Source: Pegoplata infirma | Lineage: Eukaryota > Arthropoda > Insecta > Diptera > Anthomyiidae | DNA length: 64,000 nt | Reading direction: 5' to 3' | NCBI GenBank assembly: GCA_963921195.1 | Contig: OY992537.1 | Coordinates: forward strand, 60,722,313 to 60,786,312 | Notes under the pieces: generated by a model | The model's database searches: none | What the model saw: the letters and a program-made list of their open reading frames with translations, nothing else | Told to the model about the DNA's origin: nothing | Shown: positions 43,195 through 53,599 of the stretch, piece after piece | Layout of the letters: each line of letters begins with the position of its first letter | How positions within the stretch are numbered: the stretch's first letter is position 1 | Made by a program: the position numbers and the translations under genes

Positions 43195-45840
43195 TTCTCC
43201 CCAGCGCCACCTATCGGATTTATACATACATAATTTTACCTTGACGAAACGTACATACCCAGTCTACACAGTTTCGAGGCGACAATTTTTTCGAAGCTTT
43301 TTCGCAAAAATGATTCGAACTCGATATTATATACAGTCGATATTTTAAAGTTTCTCGTTACGGAACTTGAATGTAAAATTTCATTGAAATGAAGACTGTT
43401 GTTAATCACTTTATTTCAGCGACTCCTATCGGGTTCAAATTTGTATAGGAAACTTTTTTTTTTTGTTTAATGATTGTTTTTGGTGAATTTGAGCCAAATT
43501 GTATCATAAAAACAAAAAATTGAACACTTTCGAAAACAGCGTTCCTATCGTCCAAATTTTATCAGGCAACTTATTTTTTTTTGATAAATATGGGGGTTTT
43601 CGTGTCAACTGACACAACTTTTGAAACCGATGTCTTCCGATCGGGATGAAATTTGCACCAAGGTTAGTCCTATTGGATAGTAGTTCAGACACAATTTTTC
43701 AGTGAGATCGGTCGAGGACTCTCTGAGTTAGAGGGGGTCGAAATTTGACATTTTGGCCAAAGAGGTGTTTATTCTCATCCATGTAACTACTTACCTATTG
43801 TTTTTAGCAAAATGTGTTCTAAAGAGTTTAGATAGCTATTTCTTCAGTCTTTCGAAAAAAAATTATAAAAAAAATAAAAAAAAAATTTTTGATTATTTTT
43901 CTTAAAAATCTAAAACTTTTTTGACTTTTTCCTCAAATTGGGCCCTTTTTTTTTTTTTTTTTTTGATTCAAAAGAAAGCTTAGGTCTTTTCCTTTAAGAG
44001 CTATGGATCGCTTAGTGGGATGCGAGTGGGATATCTATGAAAAAATTATTTTTTTAACTTTGGAACACAAAAAACGGTTCTTCAATTTGCACTATTAGGC
44101 GTTGGAAAGCTAACCAGTTTTCGATTTCGATCCGCGATACCCTCTAATTTTTATAGGTTCGAAAAAGAAAGCACGAGCCAAAAAATAAGGGCGGTGGGGT
44201 GGGGCCATATGGCCCCTCATCGGGGTCAAAGTTGGGCGTAAAGAGGTAAAATCCTAAAAAAGCCCCAAAACTGCCCTAGAAACGCCCCTGGAGGGGTGCA
44301 ATGTGAGACGAACCTCCAATAATTTTCTGCCCCCAACATTTTTCTTGAACATACCTTACCCCTATTTCCACTTCCTATGGGGGCTCCCATACAAAACATT
44401 TTTAAAAAAATTGATCCTACCATTCTAACTTACCCTAAAGTGCCCCAAGTGGAGCCAAATGTATGACCGACCATCATTATTTTATTAATTCCAACATTTT
44501 TTGCGAACACACCTACAATGTATCTTTAACCCTTAAGGTGGTCCCCATACATTTCTTTTATTTTTTATAAATTTGTTTTATTAAACCAGCTCCTACCGCC
44601 CCTACCGTGCCTCCTAGAGAGGCAAAATTTATGACCAACCCCCATTATTTTTTAGTTACCAACATTTTGTCCGAACATAATAACACCCTATCTCCACTCC
44701 TTAAGGGGCTCCCATACGTTATAAAAACATGTATTTTTAAAAACTAATAAAAAAATAAAAAAAAAAATGTATGGGGACCCCCTTAAGAGTTGAAAATAAA
44801 GGGTAGGTATATTCTGAGAAAATGTTGGAGATGAAAAAATATTGGGGGTCGGTCATATATTTTACTTCTCTAGGGGCACCCTATGGACAGTTAGAGCGGT
44901 AGGAGCAAATTATATAAAAATGTCATTTTGTATGGGAGCCCCCTTAGGAAGTGGAAATAGAGGTTAGGTATATTCAAGAAAAATGTTGGGGGCAGAAAAT
45001 TAATAGTGGTCGGTCTCACATTGCACCCCTCTGTGGGCAGTTCTAGGGCAGTTGTGGGGCTTTTTGAGGATTGTAACCTCTTTACGCTCAATTTTGACCC
45101 CGATGAGGAGCCATGTGGCCCAACCCCACCGGCCTCATTTTTTGGCTCGTGCTTTCTTTTTCGAACCTATAAAAATTAGAGGGTATCGCGGATCGAAATC
45201 GAAAACTGGTTAGCTATCCCACGCCTAATAGTGCAAATTGAAGAACCGTTTTTTGTGTTCCAAAGTTAAAAAAATAATTTTTTCATAGATATCCCACTCG
45301 CATCCCACTAAGCGACCCTATAGCTCTTAAAGGAAAAGACCTAAGCTTTCTTTTGAATCAAAAAAAAAAAAAAAAGGCCCAATTTGAGGAAAAAGTCAAA
45401 AAAGTGTTAGATTTTTAAGAAAAAAAATCAAAAAATTTTTTTTTATTTTTTTTATAATTTTTTTTCGAAAGACTGAAGAAATAGCTATCTAAACTCTTTG
45501 GGACACATTTTGCTAAAAACAATAGGTAAGAAGTTACATGGATCAGAATAAACACCTCTTTGGCCAAAATGTCAAATTTCGACCCCCTCTAACTCAGAGA
45601 GTCCTTGACCGATCTAGCTGAAAAATTGTGTCTGAACTACTATCCGATAGGACTAATCTTGATGAAAATTTCATCCCGATCGGAAGATATCGGTTTCAAA
45701 AGTTGTGTCAGTTGACACGAAAACCCCCATATATGTTGTGAATTTCACCCAAATCGTACCACAAATACAACCAATTTAAATATTACGATAACAGCGCCAC
45801 CTTTCGGGACTAAACTTAAGAGAAATATATTGTCCAAGTT
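43195..45840 (+). repeat. CAGCG(CC)ACCTATCGG-type repeat units split by a foldback element
   Basis: Units start at about 43203 (cagcgccacctatcgga), 43419 (cagcgactcctatcggg), 43541 (cagcgttcctatcgtcc) and, beyond the 2.1-kb insert, 45791 (cagcgccacctttcggg). The text before the last two agrees closely: ggtgaatttgagccaaattg at 43481 and tgtgaatttcacccaaatcg at 45736. The spacing is about 107-122 bp once the insert is removed; the first pair is 216 bp apart. This shows the foldback landed inside an older short array. Confidence 0.65.
43588..45731. mobile_element. 2.1-kb foldback element (tatgggggttttcgtgtcaa ends)
   Basis: Near-perfect inverted arms from atgggggttttcgtgtcaac (43590) to its reverse complement ending at 45731, symmetric about 44661. 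Arm words include caactgacacaacttttga, gttagaggg, aataaacacctc, gatagctatttcttca, tgggatgcgagtgggat and ggggccatatggcc. The inner 44226-45098 is a GGGCTCC-family palindrome (gggggctcccatac, actgccctag). No transposase; the ORFs at 44226-44423 and 44891-45091 are repeat frames. One arm also occurs alone at 25774-26195. Confidence 0.85.
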
Positions 45841-45949
45841 TGGTGTCAATCGGTCAAGCGGTTCTTAAGTTTTAGTAACACGTACCCACCACAAACGTTT
45901 TTAAATATTAAGATCATGTTCAAAACAAAAGAGCTGTAAATTTGTTAAA

Positions 45950-46028
45950 TAAGCAAAATCGAATTTAAGACATTCTAGCGATGTTCGTCTTCGGTCCAAT
46001 AAAAGAGGTAGACTTACGAAGTTTGTCA
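45950..46028 (-). mobile_element. mini-me/DINE-1-like core fragment
   Basis: cgaatttaagacattctagc, gatgttcgtcttcggtcc, aaaagaggtagacttacg and aagtttgtca: the reverse-strand core of subfamily D, with the GTCY tract nearly lost. A CACGC-ended repeat begins directly after the CA at 46027-46028. Confidence 0.65.
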
Positions 46029-46276
46029 CACGCAAAGAAAAAGCTTTTTTATATTCATGAAAATTTACATCAATATGCTGAAATGTTACATAAATGTTCG
46101 TTCAATAAAACATGTAATCAATATGACGAACTGGTGTCATCAATATGATGAAGCGGTGTTATCAATAACAATCATTTATTTTTATTTGAAAAATGAGACA
46201 AAAAATTATTTAATATTTACTTTATTTTAGTAATTAAATTTTAATTTATTTATATTTATTCACTTACAATTTGCTA
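46029..46276. mobile_element. ATATTGATG-cluster element, left end
   Basis: Starts CACGCAAAGAAAAAGC, then reiterated words atttacatcaatatgctgaa, aatcaatatgacgaac, catcaatatgatgaag. The mirror-image end, with cttcatattgatg-type words and terminal CTTAAGTG, lies at 52374-52378. CA precedes this end and follows that one. The DNA between the two ends is filled by younger insertions. A third member is at 60719-61559. Confidence 0.6.
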
Positions 46277-46506
46277 CACCCAGAAAAAATCGTGGGTATT
46301 TAATACTAAAAATTTAACCAAATTTTAGTCCAAGAGGACCTAGTGCAGAAATTGGTAACCAATACTAAAATTTTTTACTAATATTATTGAAAACCAGTAA
46401 AAATTATCAATTTTGGTACTTTGAAGTTGCTAAAATTAGTAAATTATTAGTAGATTTTGGTACAAAATCACTTACTAAACCTTTTACTGTAGAATTATTT
46501 TGAGTG
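46277..46506. mobile_element. 230-bp CACTC-type MITE, TA target
   Basis: Ends CACCCAGAAAAAATCGTGGG and (reverse) CACTCAAAATAATTCTACAG, with TA at 46275-46276 and 46507-46508. The interior carries agtaaattattagtag and ggtaccaaaat-like words (actaaaattttttacta). A second copy in reverse orientation is at 60371-60598. Confidence 0.85.
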
Positions 46507-46512
46507 TAGCTA

Positions 46513-47346
46513 TTTTTTATACCCTCCACTCAAGTGATATAGGGTATATATAAGTTTGTCATTCCGTATATAACACCTCGAAATATTGGTCTAGGACCCC
46601 ATAAAGTACATATATTCATGATCCTCGGTCGATTTTAAGACGATCTAGCGATGTCCGTCCGTCCGTCTGTCCGTCTGTCTGTCCGTCCGTCTGTCTGTTG
46701 AAAACAGGCTAACTTTTGAAAGACTTTATGGAGGCTCCTGAAGTTCGTCATATATGTTGGCCATTTACCTGGTCAGGTTGGTATTGCAATCTAGCGAAAT
46801 CGTTCCAGTGGTTCAAAAATTATGAGCAAAAGACTAAATTTAAGCAAGGGTTTTCGAGAATTTACGAGATAAACAACACGATAACTTTCGAACGGCTATT
46901 CTGAGGATGCTGAACCTTGTCATACATATTTATCGTTCCTCTAGCCTAGAATTGAATTTCATCCAAATCGGTCCAGTGGTTCAAAAGTTATTAGCAAAAC
47001 CGTGAATTTAAGATTAGCTTCATCTTAAATTCACGTGTTGAAAACCCGTTAAACATGTTTTAAAAACATTGGTAAGTCACAAAAATATTTTACAACGTAT
47101 TTTTGTCACTCAAAAAAATTTTTACACAAAAAAATACACTCAAAAAAAATTTTACACTCAAAAAAAATTTAGTAAATTATTTTTTTTTCACGAATTACTA
47201 AAAAAAAGGCGTTTAACACAAAATGAAATATTTCTAATTAAAAATTTTATTTTTTTTCACGTTAGAAAACTTACTATCGCTTAAAACGGGCATTGTGGAG
47301 GGTATTCATAGATTCAGTCAAGTCGAATTTAACTTTTCTACTTGTT
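46513..47346 (-). mobile_element. mini-me/DINE-1-like repeat, subfamily A, complete reverse copy
   Basis: 3' hairpin TATACCCTCCACTCAAGTG / GGGTATA at the left, ccaatatttcg core side gaggtgttatatacgg in reverse, GATCTAGCGATGTCC, (GTCC/GTCT)n at 46654-46697, two ccagtggttcaaaa modules, the TACACTCAAAAAAAATTT tandem (about 47108-47170), and the 5' end cattgtggagggtattcat / cttgtt. Closely related to 17221-18070. Confidence 0.85.
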
Positions 47347-47429
47347 TTAATTCCAACGACCACGTACATTTGGTTTGCTTGACTCAAAACTATAAAAAAG
47401 TTATACAAATTTCCAGAAAAACCATATAT

Positions 47430-47530
47430 TATTATTAATCGATTAATCGGCATAAATTCTTCGATTAATCCTTTAATCGAAATTAGCAATTTTAAATTAA
47501 TCGAACAAATATTTGTCTTAAATTGATTGA
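47430..47530. mobile_element. Fragment of an AATCGATTAATCGA hAT
   Basis: aatcgattaatcggcataaa, ttcgattaatcctttaatcg and aaattaatcgaacaaat are the subterminal words of the hAT at 24458-25711. No terminus or duplication is retained. Confidence 0.5.
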
Positions 47531-47569
47531 ACACCTTAAATCTATCCCAAAGTTTTTACATTTTTGAAA

Positions 47570-47790
47570 ATAAGGACTTAACGAAGTCGAATTTGGACGT
47601 ATGCCATTGGATAGGCCTTAAAAAATGTGTATAAAATGTTCATACAGTTTCTTTAAACAAATGTAAAAAATCCTCAAAAAACGAAAAAATCAATTTTTCC
47701 ACTCCCCTTAGACCCTCTAAATGTGAGATTGGCCAGCTAAGAAACGAAAGTTAACTCCCCTTTTCCCATAAGAAAGTTTCAGGACAATCG
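47570..47790 (-). mobile_element. Fragment related to the inverted-repeat element at 28463
   Basis: Runs antiparallel to 28585-28760: ttaacgaagtcgaatttgg, tgccattggataggcctta, tttctttaaacaaatg, then aaaacgaaaaaatcaattt and cccttagaccctctaaat. Diverged, without the 120-bp arms. Confidence 0.5.
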
Positions 47791-47891
47791 GTGGGTGCCC
47801 TGTGAAAGATCTCTCTTTTAAGTGCTCGGTGGCGAAATTTTTCTCTATTGGTGGCTCAACTGGTTATGGCGTCCACAATAAACACTGCAAC

Positions 47892-47909
47892 GGGGGGGGG
47901 GGGGGGGGG
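47892..47909 (+). repeat. G18 homopolymer
   Basis: Eighteen uninterrupted G between cactgcaac and cgacaaaag. It lies just before a mini-me fragment. Such a run is unusual in this A/T-rich window; its true length may be uncertain in an assembly. Confidence 0.9.
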
Positions 47910-47915
47910 CGACAA

Positions 47916-48082
47916 AAGAGGATCTTTGTATGGGGGCTAGGTCAAAATATGGACCGATTAGTTTACTAATAGGCTTCGTCCTTGGGCCAATATTGGCTTA
48001 AGTTCCAAATTTCAGGTCAATTGATTATTGTGTTTACACCGTTTACATGGACAGGCAGACGTACGTACATCGACTCAAAAAG
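47916..48082 (+). mobile_element. mini-me/DINE-1-like fragment, subfamily B
   Basis: aggatctttgtatgggggct, aggtcaaaatatggaccgat, ttcgtccttgggccaatat, tttacaccgtttacatgg, then a reduced acaggcagacgtacg tract and catcgactcaaaaagt. Equivalent to 6700-6915. The 3' hairpin is missing. Confidence 0.7.
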
Positions 48083-48099
48083 TTTTTGGGACGCCTTTA

Positions 48100-48260
48100 A
48101 AACTTCTTCAGACATAAAATTGTTTCATTTTGAGAAATATTATTTAAGCTCAAGGTCATATTTTTTTTTGTTTGTTTTAAATGGATTGGTTTGTTCATTT
48201 TGCAAGACTTATTCGACACGTGTTTCGATCATGTGGAAATCTTGTCAAGAGTATTTAGGA
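48100..48260 (-). repeat. Copy of the acacgtgtttcg repeat
   Basis: Contains gcaagacttattcgacacgt, gtttcgatcatgtggaaatc and ttgtcaagagtatttagg, reverse of 37985-38060. Also shares ttcattttgag...agctcaaggtcatat with 37870. Both occurrences sit beside a mini-me copy. Confidence 0.5.
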
Positions 48261-48269
48261 AATAGATAA

Positions 48270-48777
48270 TCCTTAATGACAAAACATAAAAACTTATATT
48301 CGTATGTAAGTAGACATAATGAGAATTATATACTAAATATAACATAAGACGGCTCTAAATTTCAAACGAAATGTCCGACCAAGCCGTCTAAATTAATCGA
48401 ACAGTTTTTGACATATCGCTTATTTAAATTTGCAAAAATTACGGTTTTTCCTACGTTTAAACATTTAAAAAAAAAAATTATCAAAACTTCTTTTCATAAA
48501 GCTTAATTCAGTCTTTCATTTAAACTTTTACTATTATTTTCTGTAAGTGTTATCTCTTATTTTTTATTTTTCTCAACGGAATTGCAGTATAAATCGCATA
48601 CTGTTTCTTATATATATTTTTTTTAATATAAAATATGTAGTATAAAACTTTATTTTTCTTCTTGTATGTTTTTTTAATAAAATTTTGTATGTTTTCTGTA
48701 TTTGTTTTGAATTTGTAGAAAATAAAAGATGAAAAAGATTATTAAAAAAGTGTGTGAAAAAAAAGAATTATATGTTA
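48270..48777. other. No recognised feature
   Basis: Some text (acatttaaaaaaaaaa, cttaattcagtctttcattt) recalls family X, but too weakly to annotate. No ORF of note. Confidence 0.35.
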
Positions 48778-48785
48778 GTTAGTAT

Positions 48786-49206
48786 TAGAGATGCAAGCGT
48801 GACACGAGTTTTTCGTGAATCACGAGTGATCGTGAATGAAATTTATTTTTACTCACGTGATAGTGAGCGCACGTGATAAGAAAAAATAGTTTCGTGCGTG
48901 AGTAATTTTTTTCACGTGAGTTTGCTTGATTGTTTTGTGCTGTCTGAAACTAAAAACAAGTAAGAAAATCGTCGTTATATTAAATTTAGAGTGTAATTAA
49001 TACCAAATTGTAATTTAAATAAATGTTTATGATTGTTTTTAGGAACTTAAATTCTTTTTGTGCAAGAACTCGAAAAAAGTAAACAAAAATTTTTCATTTT
49101 GATTTCGTGAGTCTTCGTGAGCGTGATTACTTCGTATGCGTGAGAAAAATTTTAGTTACTAACGTAAGCGTGCTTGTGGTTAAATGCACTCACGCTCCCA
49201 TCTCTA
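48786..49206. mobile_element. Non-autonomous hAT (421 bp), cacg/cgtg-rich ends
   Basis: Ends TAGAGATGCAAGCGTGACAC and (reverse) TAGAGATGGGAGCGTGAG. Exact 8-bp duplication GTTAGTAT at 48778-48785 and 49207-49214. Both subterminal zones are dense in cgtgag/ctcacg words (48800-48930, 49110-49195), while the middle is plain A/T. Same family as the central element at 15117-15373. No coding capacity. Confidence 0.94.
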
Positions 49207-49214
49207 GTTAGTAT

Positions 49215-49656
49215 AAAGTTTCCATCTGATGGTTTCTTTTTTGGTTCTCTTTTTTTATCACTTGGGGTTTATATTTATATCAAATTATAAAAAATATTAT
49301 ACAAAGGTGCTGGGTTTTGTGAAAATAATTTAATTAAGAAAAATATTTCAATTACACAAAGTCTCTCAGTACAACAAGTTTTAAAGTAACCAAGCAACAA
49401 ATTAATTAGTACTTTGAAAGCATAAAATAAAAATGCATTTGCGAAGTTTGCGGGAAAACTCACAAGGAAATGTGCAAAAAACACTGTTTAACAAATTTGA
49501 GGTGACTTAGGCTGAGTTTTTGAAATGTGGATTAAGTTTAAACTTAGTTTAACTTAGTCTGAATTCCGGTTTTTGCCAGAGAAATGTGATTTATTTTTTG
49601 TTGTTCCATTATTGGATAACACTTACATCAAAATTTAACTGTTTCGCCAAAATTTG
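49215..49656. other. No recognised feature
   Basis: Ordinary A/T-rich text. The phrase taagtttaaacttagtttaa (about 49532) is a short dyad. No repeats or ORF support. Confidence 0.35.
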
Positions 49657-50340
49657 TCGATTTAGCGATGTCCGTCAGTCCGTCTGTCAATCTATCGGTT
49701 TAAGCACGATACAGGTCGTAATTTTCAATCAATTGACTTGAAATTCTAAACTTAGGCTTCTTTTGGCCCAAGGACGAAGCCTATTGAAATTGGAAAATCG
49801 GTCAATGTTAAGACCTAGCCCCCATACAGATGCCCCTTTGGATTAGGCTTAAATGACTCTAATATCCGTATTATAATAGAAATCGCTAAGAGGTAATCAA
49901 ATCTTGCATGCACGTATCATCACTCTAAATTTCAAAAGAATCGGGGCAGTCCTTATGGTAGTCCCCATACAAACTACCCTCCCGATATTCACATAATTCC
50001 CTCAAAATTCATACAAATGGAAATATTTGATAAAAAATTTATTTTAAGGTGTTAAACGTGTACTTTAGTAACCTAATCAAATCGGTATATAATTGGACAA
50101 TTTTTGGACTTAGTCCCTCATATAAAAATTTCCACCGATATTTATTTAAATCGGTCCATTGGCAAAAAAATAAACCAATTCCACTAACATTTAATCTGTG
50201 TGTGTTTTCTACACTAAATAAAGACCTAACAAAAGTCGGATCCAATCGGTCCATGTTTGGACTTGGGACCCATTTTCCGGAAAACACTGGTGTAGAATAT
50301 CATATGGTCGGTTTTGACCGATTATAACTTTCTTACTTGT
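49657..50340 (-). mobile_element. mini-me/DINE-1-like repeat, subfamily B, reverse copy
   Basis: Begins at the core gatttagcgatgtccgtcag with a short GTCY tract, then gcacgatacaggtcgtaatt, gcccaaggacgaagcc, two cccatacaaactaccc-type modules, cccattttccgg, gtcggttttgaccgat and ctttcttacttgt. The 3' hairpin side is missing. It adjoins the next mini-me copy directly. Confidence 0.8.
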
Positions 50341-52075
50341 TTTTTATAAGGTGGCAACCTAGTGTTAGAGGGTATATATAAGTTTGTCATTCCGTTTGTA
50401 ACACATCGAAATATTGGTCTAGGACCCCATAGATTATATATATTCATGATCCTCGATCGATTTTAAGTCGATCTAGCGATGTCCGTCCGTCTGTCTGTCT
50501 GTCCATCCGTAGAAAATACGCTAACTTTTGAAAGACTTTACAGAGGTTACTGAAGTTTGGCATATATGTTGGTCATTTACCAGATCGGGTTGGTATTGCA
50601 ATCCAGCCAAATCGGTCCAGTGGTTCAAAAGTTATGAGCAGAAGAGTAAATTTCGGCGAATTTACGAGATAAAAAACACGATAACTTTCGAAAGACAATA
50701 ATGAGACTACTAAATTGAAATTGAATACCAAACAGACCGTTCCCCAGGTCTGTTTGGTATTCAATTTCAGTTCAATCGGTTCAGTGGTTCTAAAGTTATA
50801 AGCAAAACCCTGAATTTCAGATTAGTTTCATCTTAAATGCCACGTGTTTAACAAGTTTTAAAAGCATTGGTGGTAACTTAACAATGCTTTTCAAACTTGT
50901 TGAATTTTAAAGCAATGCTTTTTAAACTTGTTTAGTTTTAAAAGCATTGGTAACTTAAAAATTACACTAGAAAAAAATTTTAGACTCAAAAAAAAAATTT
51001 TACACTCAAAAAAAATTTTACACTAAAAAAATCTTTTTTTTACAAAAATGACAATACGTTCGTACGTGCGTTTACTCAGAAATATTTTTACAGTGAAAAA
51101 TCGAAAAAAAACAATCGAAAAAAATTTTACACTCAAAAAAAAAAATTAGTAATTTTTCTTTAAAAAAAAAAAATGACAAAAAAGAGTTTTTACTCAAAAT
51201 AAAATATTTATAATCAAAATTGTTAATTTTTCTACGTTAAAAAATGTACTATCCTTTAAAAGATGCATTGTGGAGGGTACACTTAAAAAATTATGTCATT
51301 AACTGTTTGTAGTTTATTTAAAAAGTTTTCCGTTTAGTCGTTTTTAAAAGAAAAAACATTTGTTTGATGTTCAGTTTTTATTAATGACTACTTCAGTCCT
51401 TTGTTTCAAAAATAACACACTAAAAAATAAAGACTTTCATTAACATTTAATTTTTAAAGTCATTTATTTTTGTTCTGTAAGTAAAAACTACTGATTATTC
51501 TTTTGATTTTTAATGATTTTTGTAAGTAATTTTTTTTTCAATTGTTGGTATTTTTTAATGAAATATCATTAGTTTTTACCTACACAAGTCAGTTATTTTT
51601 TTGTAGAAAAAAAAAATCAAAAAATTATTTATAGAAATATAAAAACATGTTTGTATCAAGTGGCTTTGGCACGATGGGTAGAGTGTCTGGCCAGAATGTA
51701 GTTGATTGCGGGATCGATTCCCCAAAAATTTTATTAAAAATTTTTAAAAAAATATTTTAATAAAAAATTGTAAAAAATTACCTACGAAATCATTAATTTT
51801 TATTGTTTTCGTAGGCTATTTTTTTGAAATTTGTTGGTAAAAAAGAGTGAAAAAAACGTAATTTTTTAATGTTTAATGTTATTTATTTTAGAAAATTTTG
51901 TCAACAGTAAAAAATAAATGTTGATGTTTCTTAAAACAAATGAATAATTACTGGGATGGTTTTCAATTGTTTATTCACTGGTTTTAAGTGTGTTTTTCAT
52001 TTGTTTTTGCCTACAAAATATTTTGAGTGTATTCATAGATGCGGCAAAGTTGAATTTAACTTTTCTACTTGTTGT
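50341..52075 (-). mobile_element. mini-me/DINE-1-like repeat, subfamily A, split by a MITE
   Basis: Runs from agggtatatataagtttgtc through GATCTAGCGATGTCC, (GTCT/GTCC)n at 50480-50513, two ccagtggttcaaaagttat modules, a tandem of TTTTACACTCAAAAAAAA words (50960-51150) and gcattgtggagggta (51279). After the MITE 51280-52029 it continues ttcatagatgcggcaaag to tctacttgttg. Removing the MITE and one TA restores gtggagggtattcatag as in 46513-47346. Confidence 0.85.
51280..52029 (+). mobile_element. CACTC-ended MITE with tRNA-like segment, copy 2 (750 bp)
   Basis: Ends CACTTAAAAAATTATGTC and (reverse) CACTCAAAATATTTTGTAGG with TA on both sides (51278-51279, 52030-52031). The uninterrupted mini-me site is known, so the 2-bp duplication is certain. 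The tRNA-like part at 51659-51725 has ggcacgatgggtagagtg and GGGATCGATTCCCC, whose T-stem can form three G-C pairs. About 90% like copy 1 by eye. Confidence 0.92.
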
Positions 52076-52378
52076 TGTTGCAAATATTTCTATTTGTGAG
52101 TGTAACTGATACACATCTCTGAATGTTGTAGCACACAATAAGCAAAGATTTTGTATGTTTGTCATTATTTGTTGATATGCTTTAAGTAAGTGGCTAGAGG
52201 CTAAGTCTTACAAACGAAAGGTCTGGTGTTTAAATCTTGTTGGGAATAAGATATAAAATATTATTGATGACACCGAGTCATCATATTAATGACACGTTAC
52301 ATTGGACGACAATTTATTTAGCATTTCATAATATTGATGTAACTGTTCATCAATATGAAGAATCTTTTTCCTTAAGTG
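52076..52378. mobile_element. ATATTGATG-cluster element, right end
   Basis: Contains attattgatgacaccgagt, atattgatgtaactgttcat, tcaatatgaagaatcttttt and ends CCTTAAGTG, the inverted counterpart of 46029-46276. The stretch 52186-52245 (gtaagtggctagaggc ... ggtgtttaaatcttg) looks like a very worn tRNA-derived segment. CA follows the end at 52379-52380. Confidence 0.55.
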
Positions 52379-52380
52379 CA

Positions 52381-52965
52381 GATATTTAAAAATTTAAAAA
52401 ATAAAAAAAAGTCGTTAAAATTACTTGAAAATTGTAAATGCGATTGTAAATCGTTTTATATAAAAAAACTTTAAATGGTTACAAAAAACATGGAAATTCG
52501 AATATATTTAATCAAATAACATGTGTCACAATAACAAATCAACCATAAATTCTAAAAATATACATATAATATTTTCAAATATACAATGTACGGTTTTTTT
52601 GTCATGCAATCCTGTTAACACAACATTTATAATATTCTCAAATAAATAATAAATGTTCTATAATGCATTTAAAAAAAAAAAAATAAAAACAGCAACACTA
52701 TTTACAACTATAAAATTTCAATATTCACACATATGACATGAAATATGGATATTTACAAAATTTTGACATATGTTCTGATTAGTGCAAATACGAAAAAAAA
52801 AACAAGTATGGCATATTTCACTAAAGCAAAAAGGAAGAAATCACGTAAAAATCTACTGAATTTTATATTACAAATTCAAGCCGAAAAATAAAATGATATA
52901 AACGTGGTTTTCATACAAGTTTCCTTAACACATATACATATACAATTACATACTTATATCATAAA
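52381..52965. other. No recognised feature
   Basis: A/T-rich, with an A13 run near 52670. No repeat copies elsewhere in the window and no credible coding frame. Confidence 0.4.
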
Positions 52966-53184
52966 AAGGTGTGTTTACATCATGCCACCGAGTCTTTGGA
53001 TTTTAAGTTTGGAAAATATTATTAAAGAGAGACATTTTAGAGATCAGCTTGATCTACTAACACACAACCAATCTATGAAATATTTCATAAAATGAAAAAT
53101 TCAGTTTGGACAGCCAACAAAATTTAATAACACAAGATTTTTTGACAAGTCTTAATACTATGTAGCATGATGTAAACACACCTT
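52966..53184. mobile_element. Small MITE, AAGGTGTGTTTACATCATGC ends (219 bp)
   Basis: Left AAGGTGTGTTTACATCATGC and right (reverse) AAGGTGTGTTTACATCATGC: a perfect 20-bp terminal inverted repeat. The interior has no further symmetry. A target duplication is not clear (flanks ataaa / aactg). The ORF 52904-53095 starts outside and ends inside it and is not supported. Superfamily not assigned. Confidence 0.85.
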
Positions 53185-53599
53185 AACTGACATGCATATG
53201 TTAAAAACACGGCGGAATCTCTGTCAAGAAATTTTTGTAAACTATTTACAGATTTTGAAACTTTTTCATAAGTACTAGAGACAAGAAAAATGTATTTTGG
53301 GGAAAATTAAAGTTTTCGTTTAATATTTAGGGTTTTTCTTTTTGTGAGGTGTTGAGCTAATGTGGTTGAGAGGAGGATGTAAAACAAATTTGACATACTG
53401 AGTTTTAACAGTTTTTTGTGAAAAGTTTAACTTTTTGGCAATGCTAATGAAGTGAAAAATAATACGATTTTAAATATAATTTTTAACTTAAGGGGGGGGG
53501 GTTTTAAGAAAAAAGACTGCCGTCATGTGAATATTTTAAACAGATATAAAAAAATAAATGCGCAATATTTTTTAATTCTTCTTTTTTAATAAATTATTG
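53185..53599. other. No recognised element; contains a G10 run
   Basis: G10 at 53492-53501. The remaining text is ordinary. No shared repeats were seen. Confidence 0.35.
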
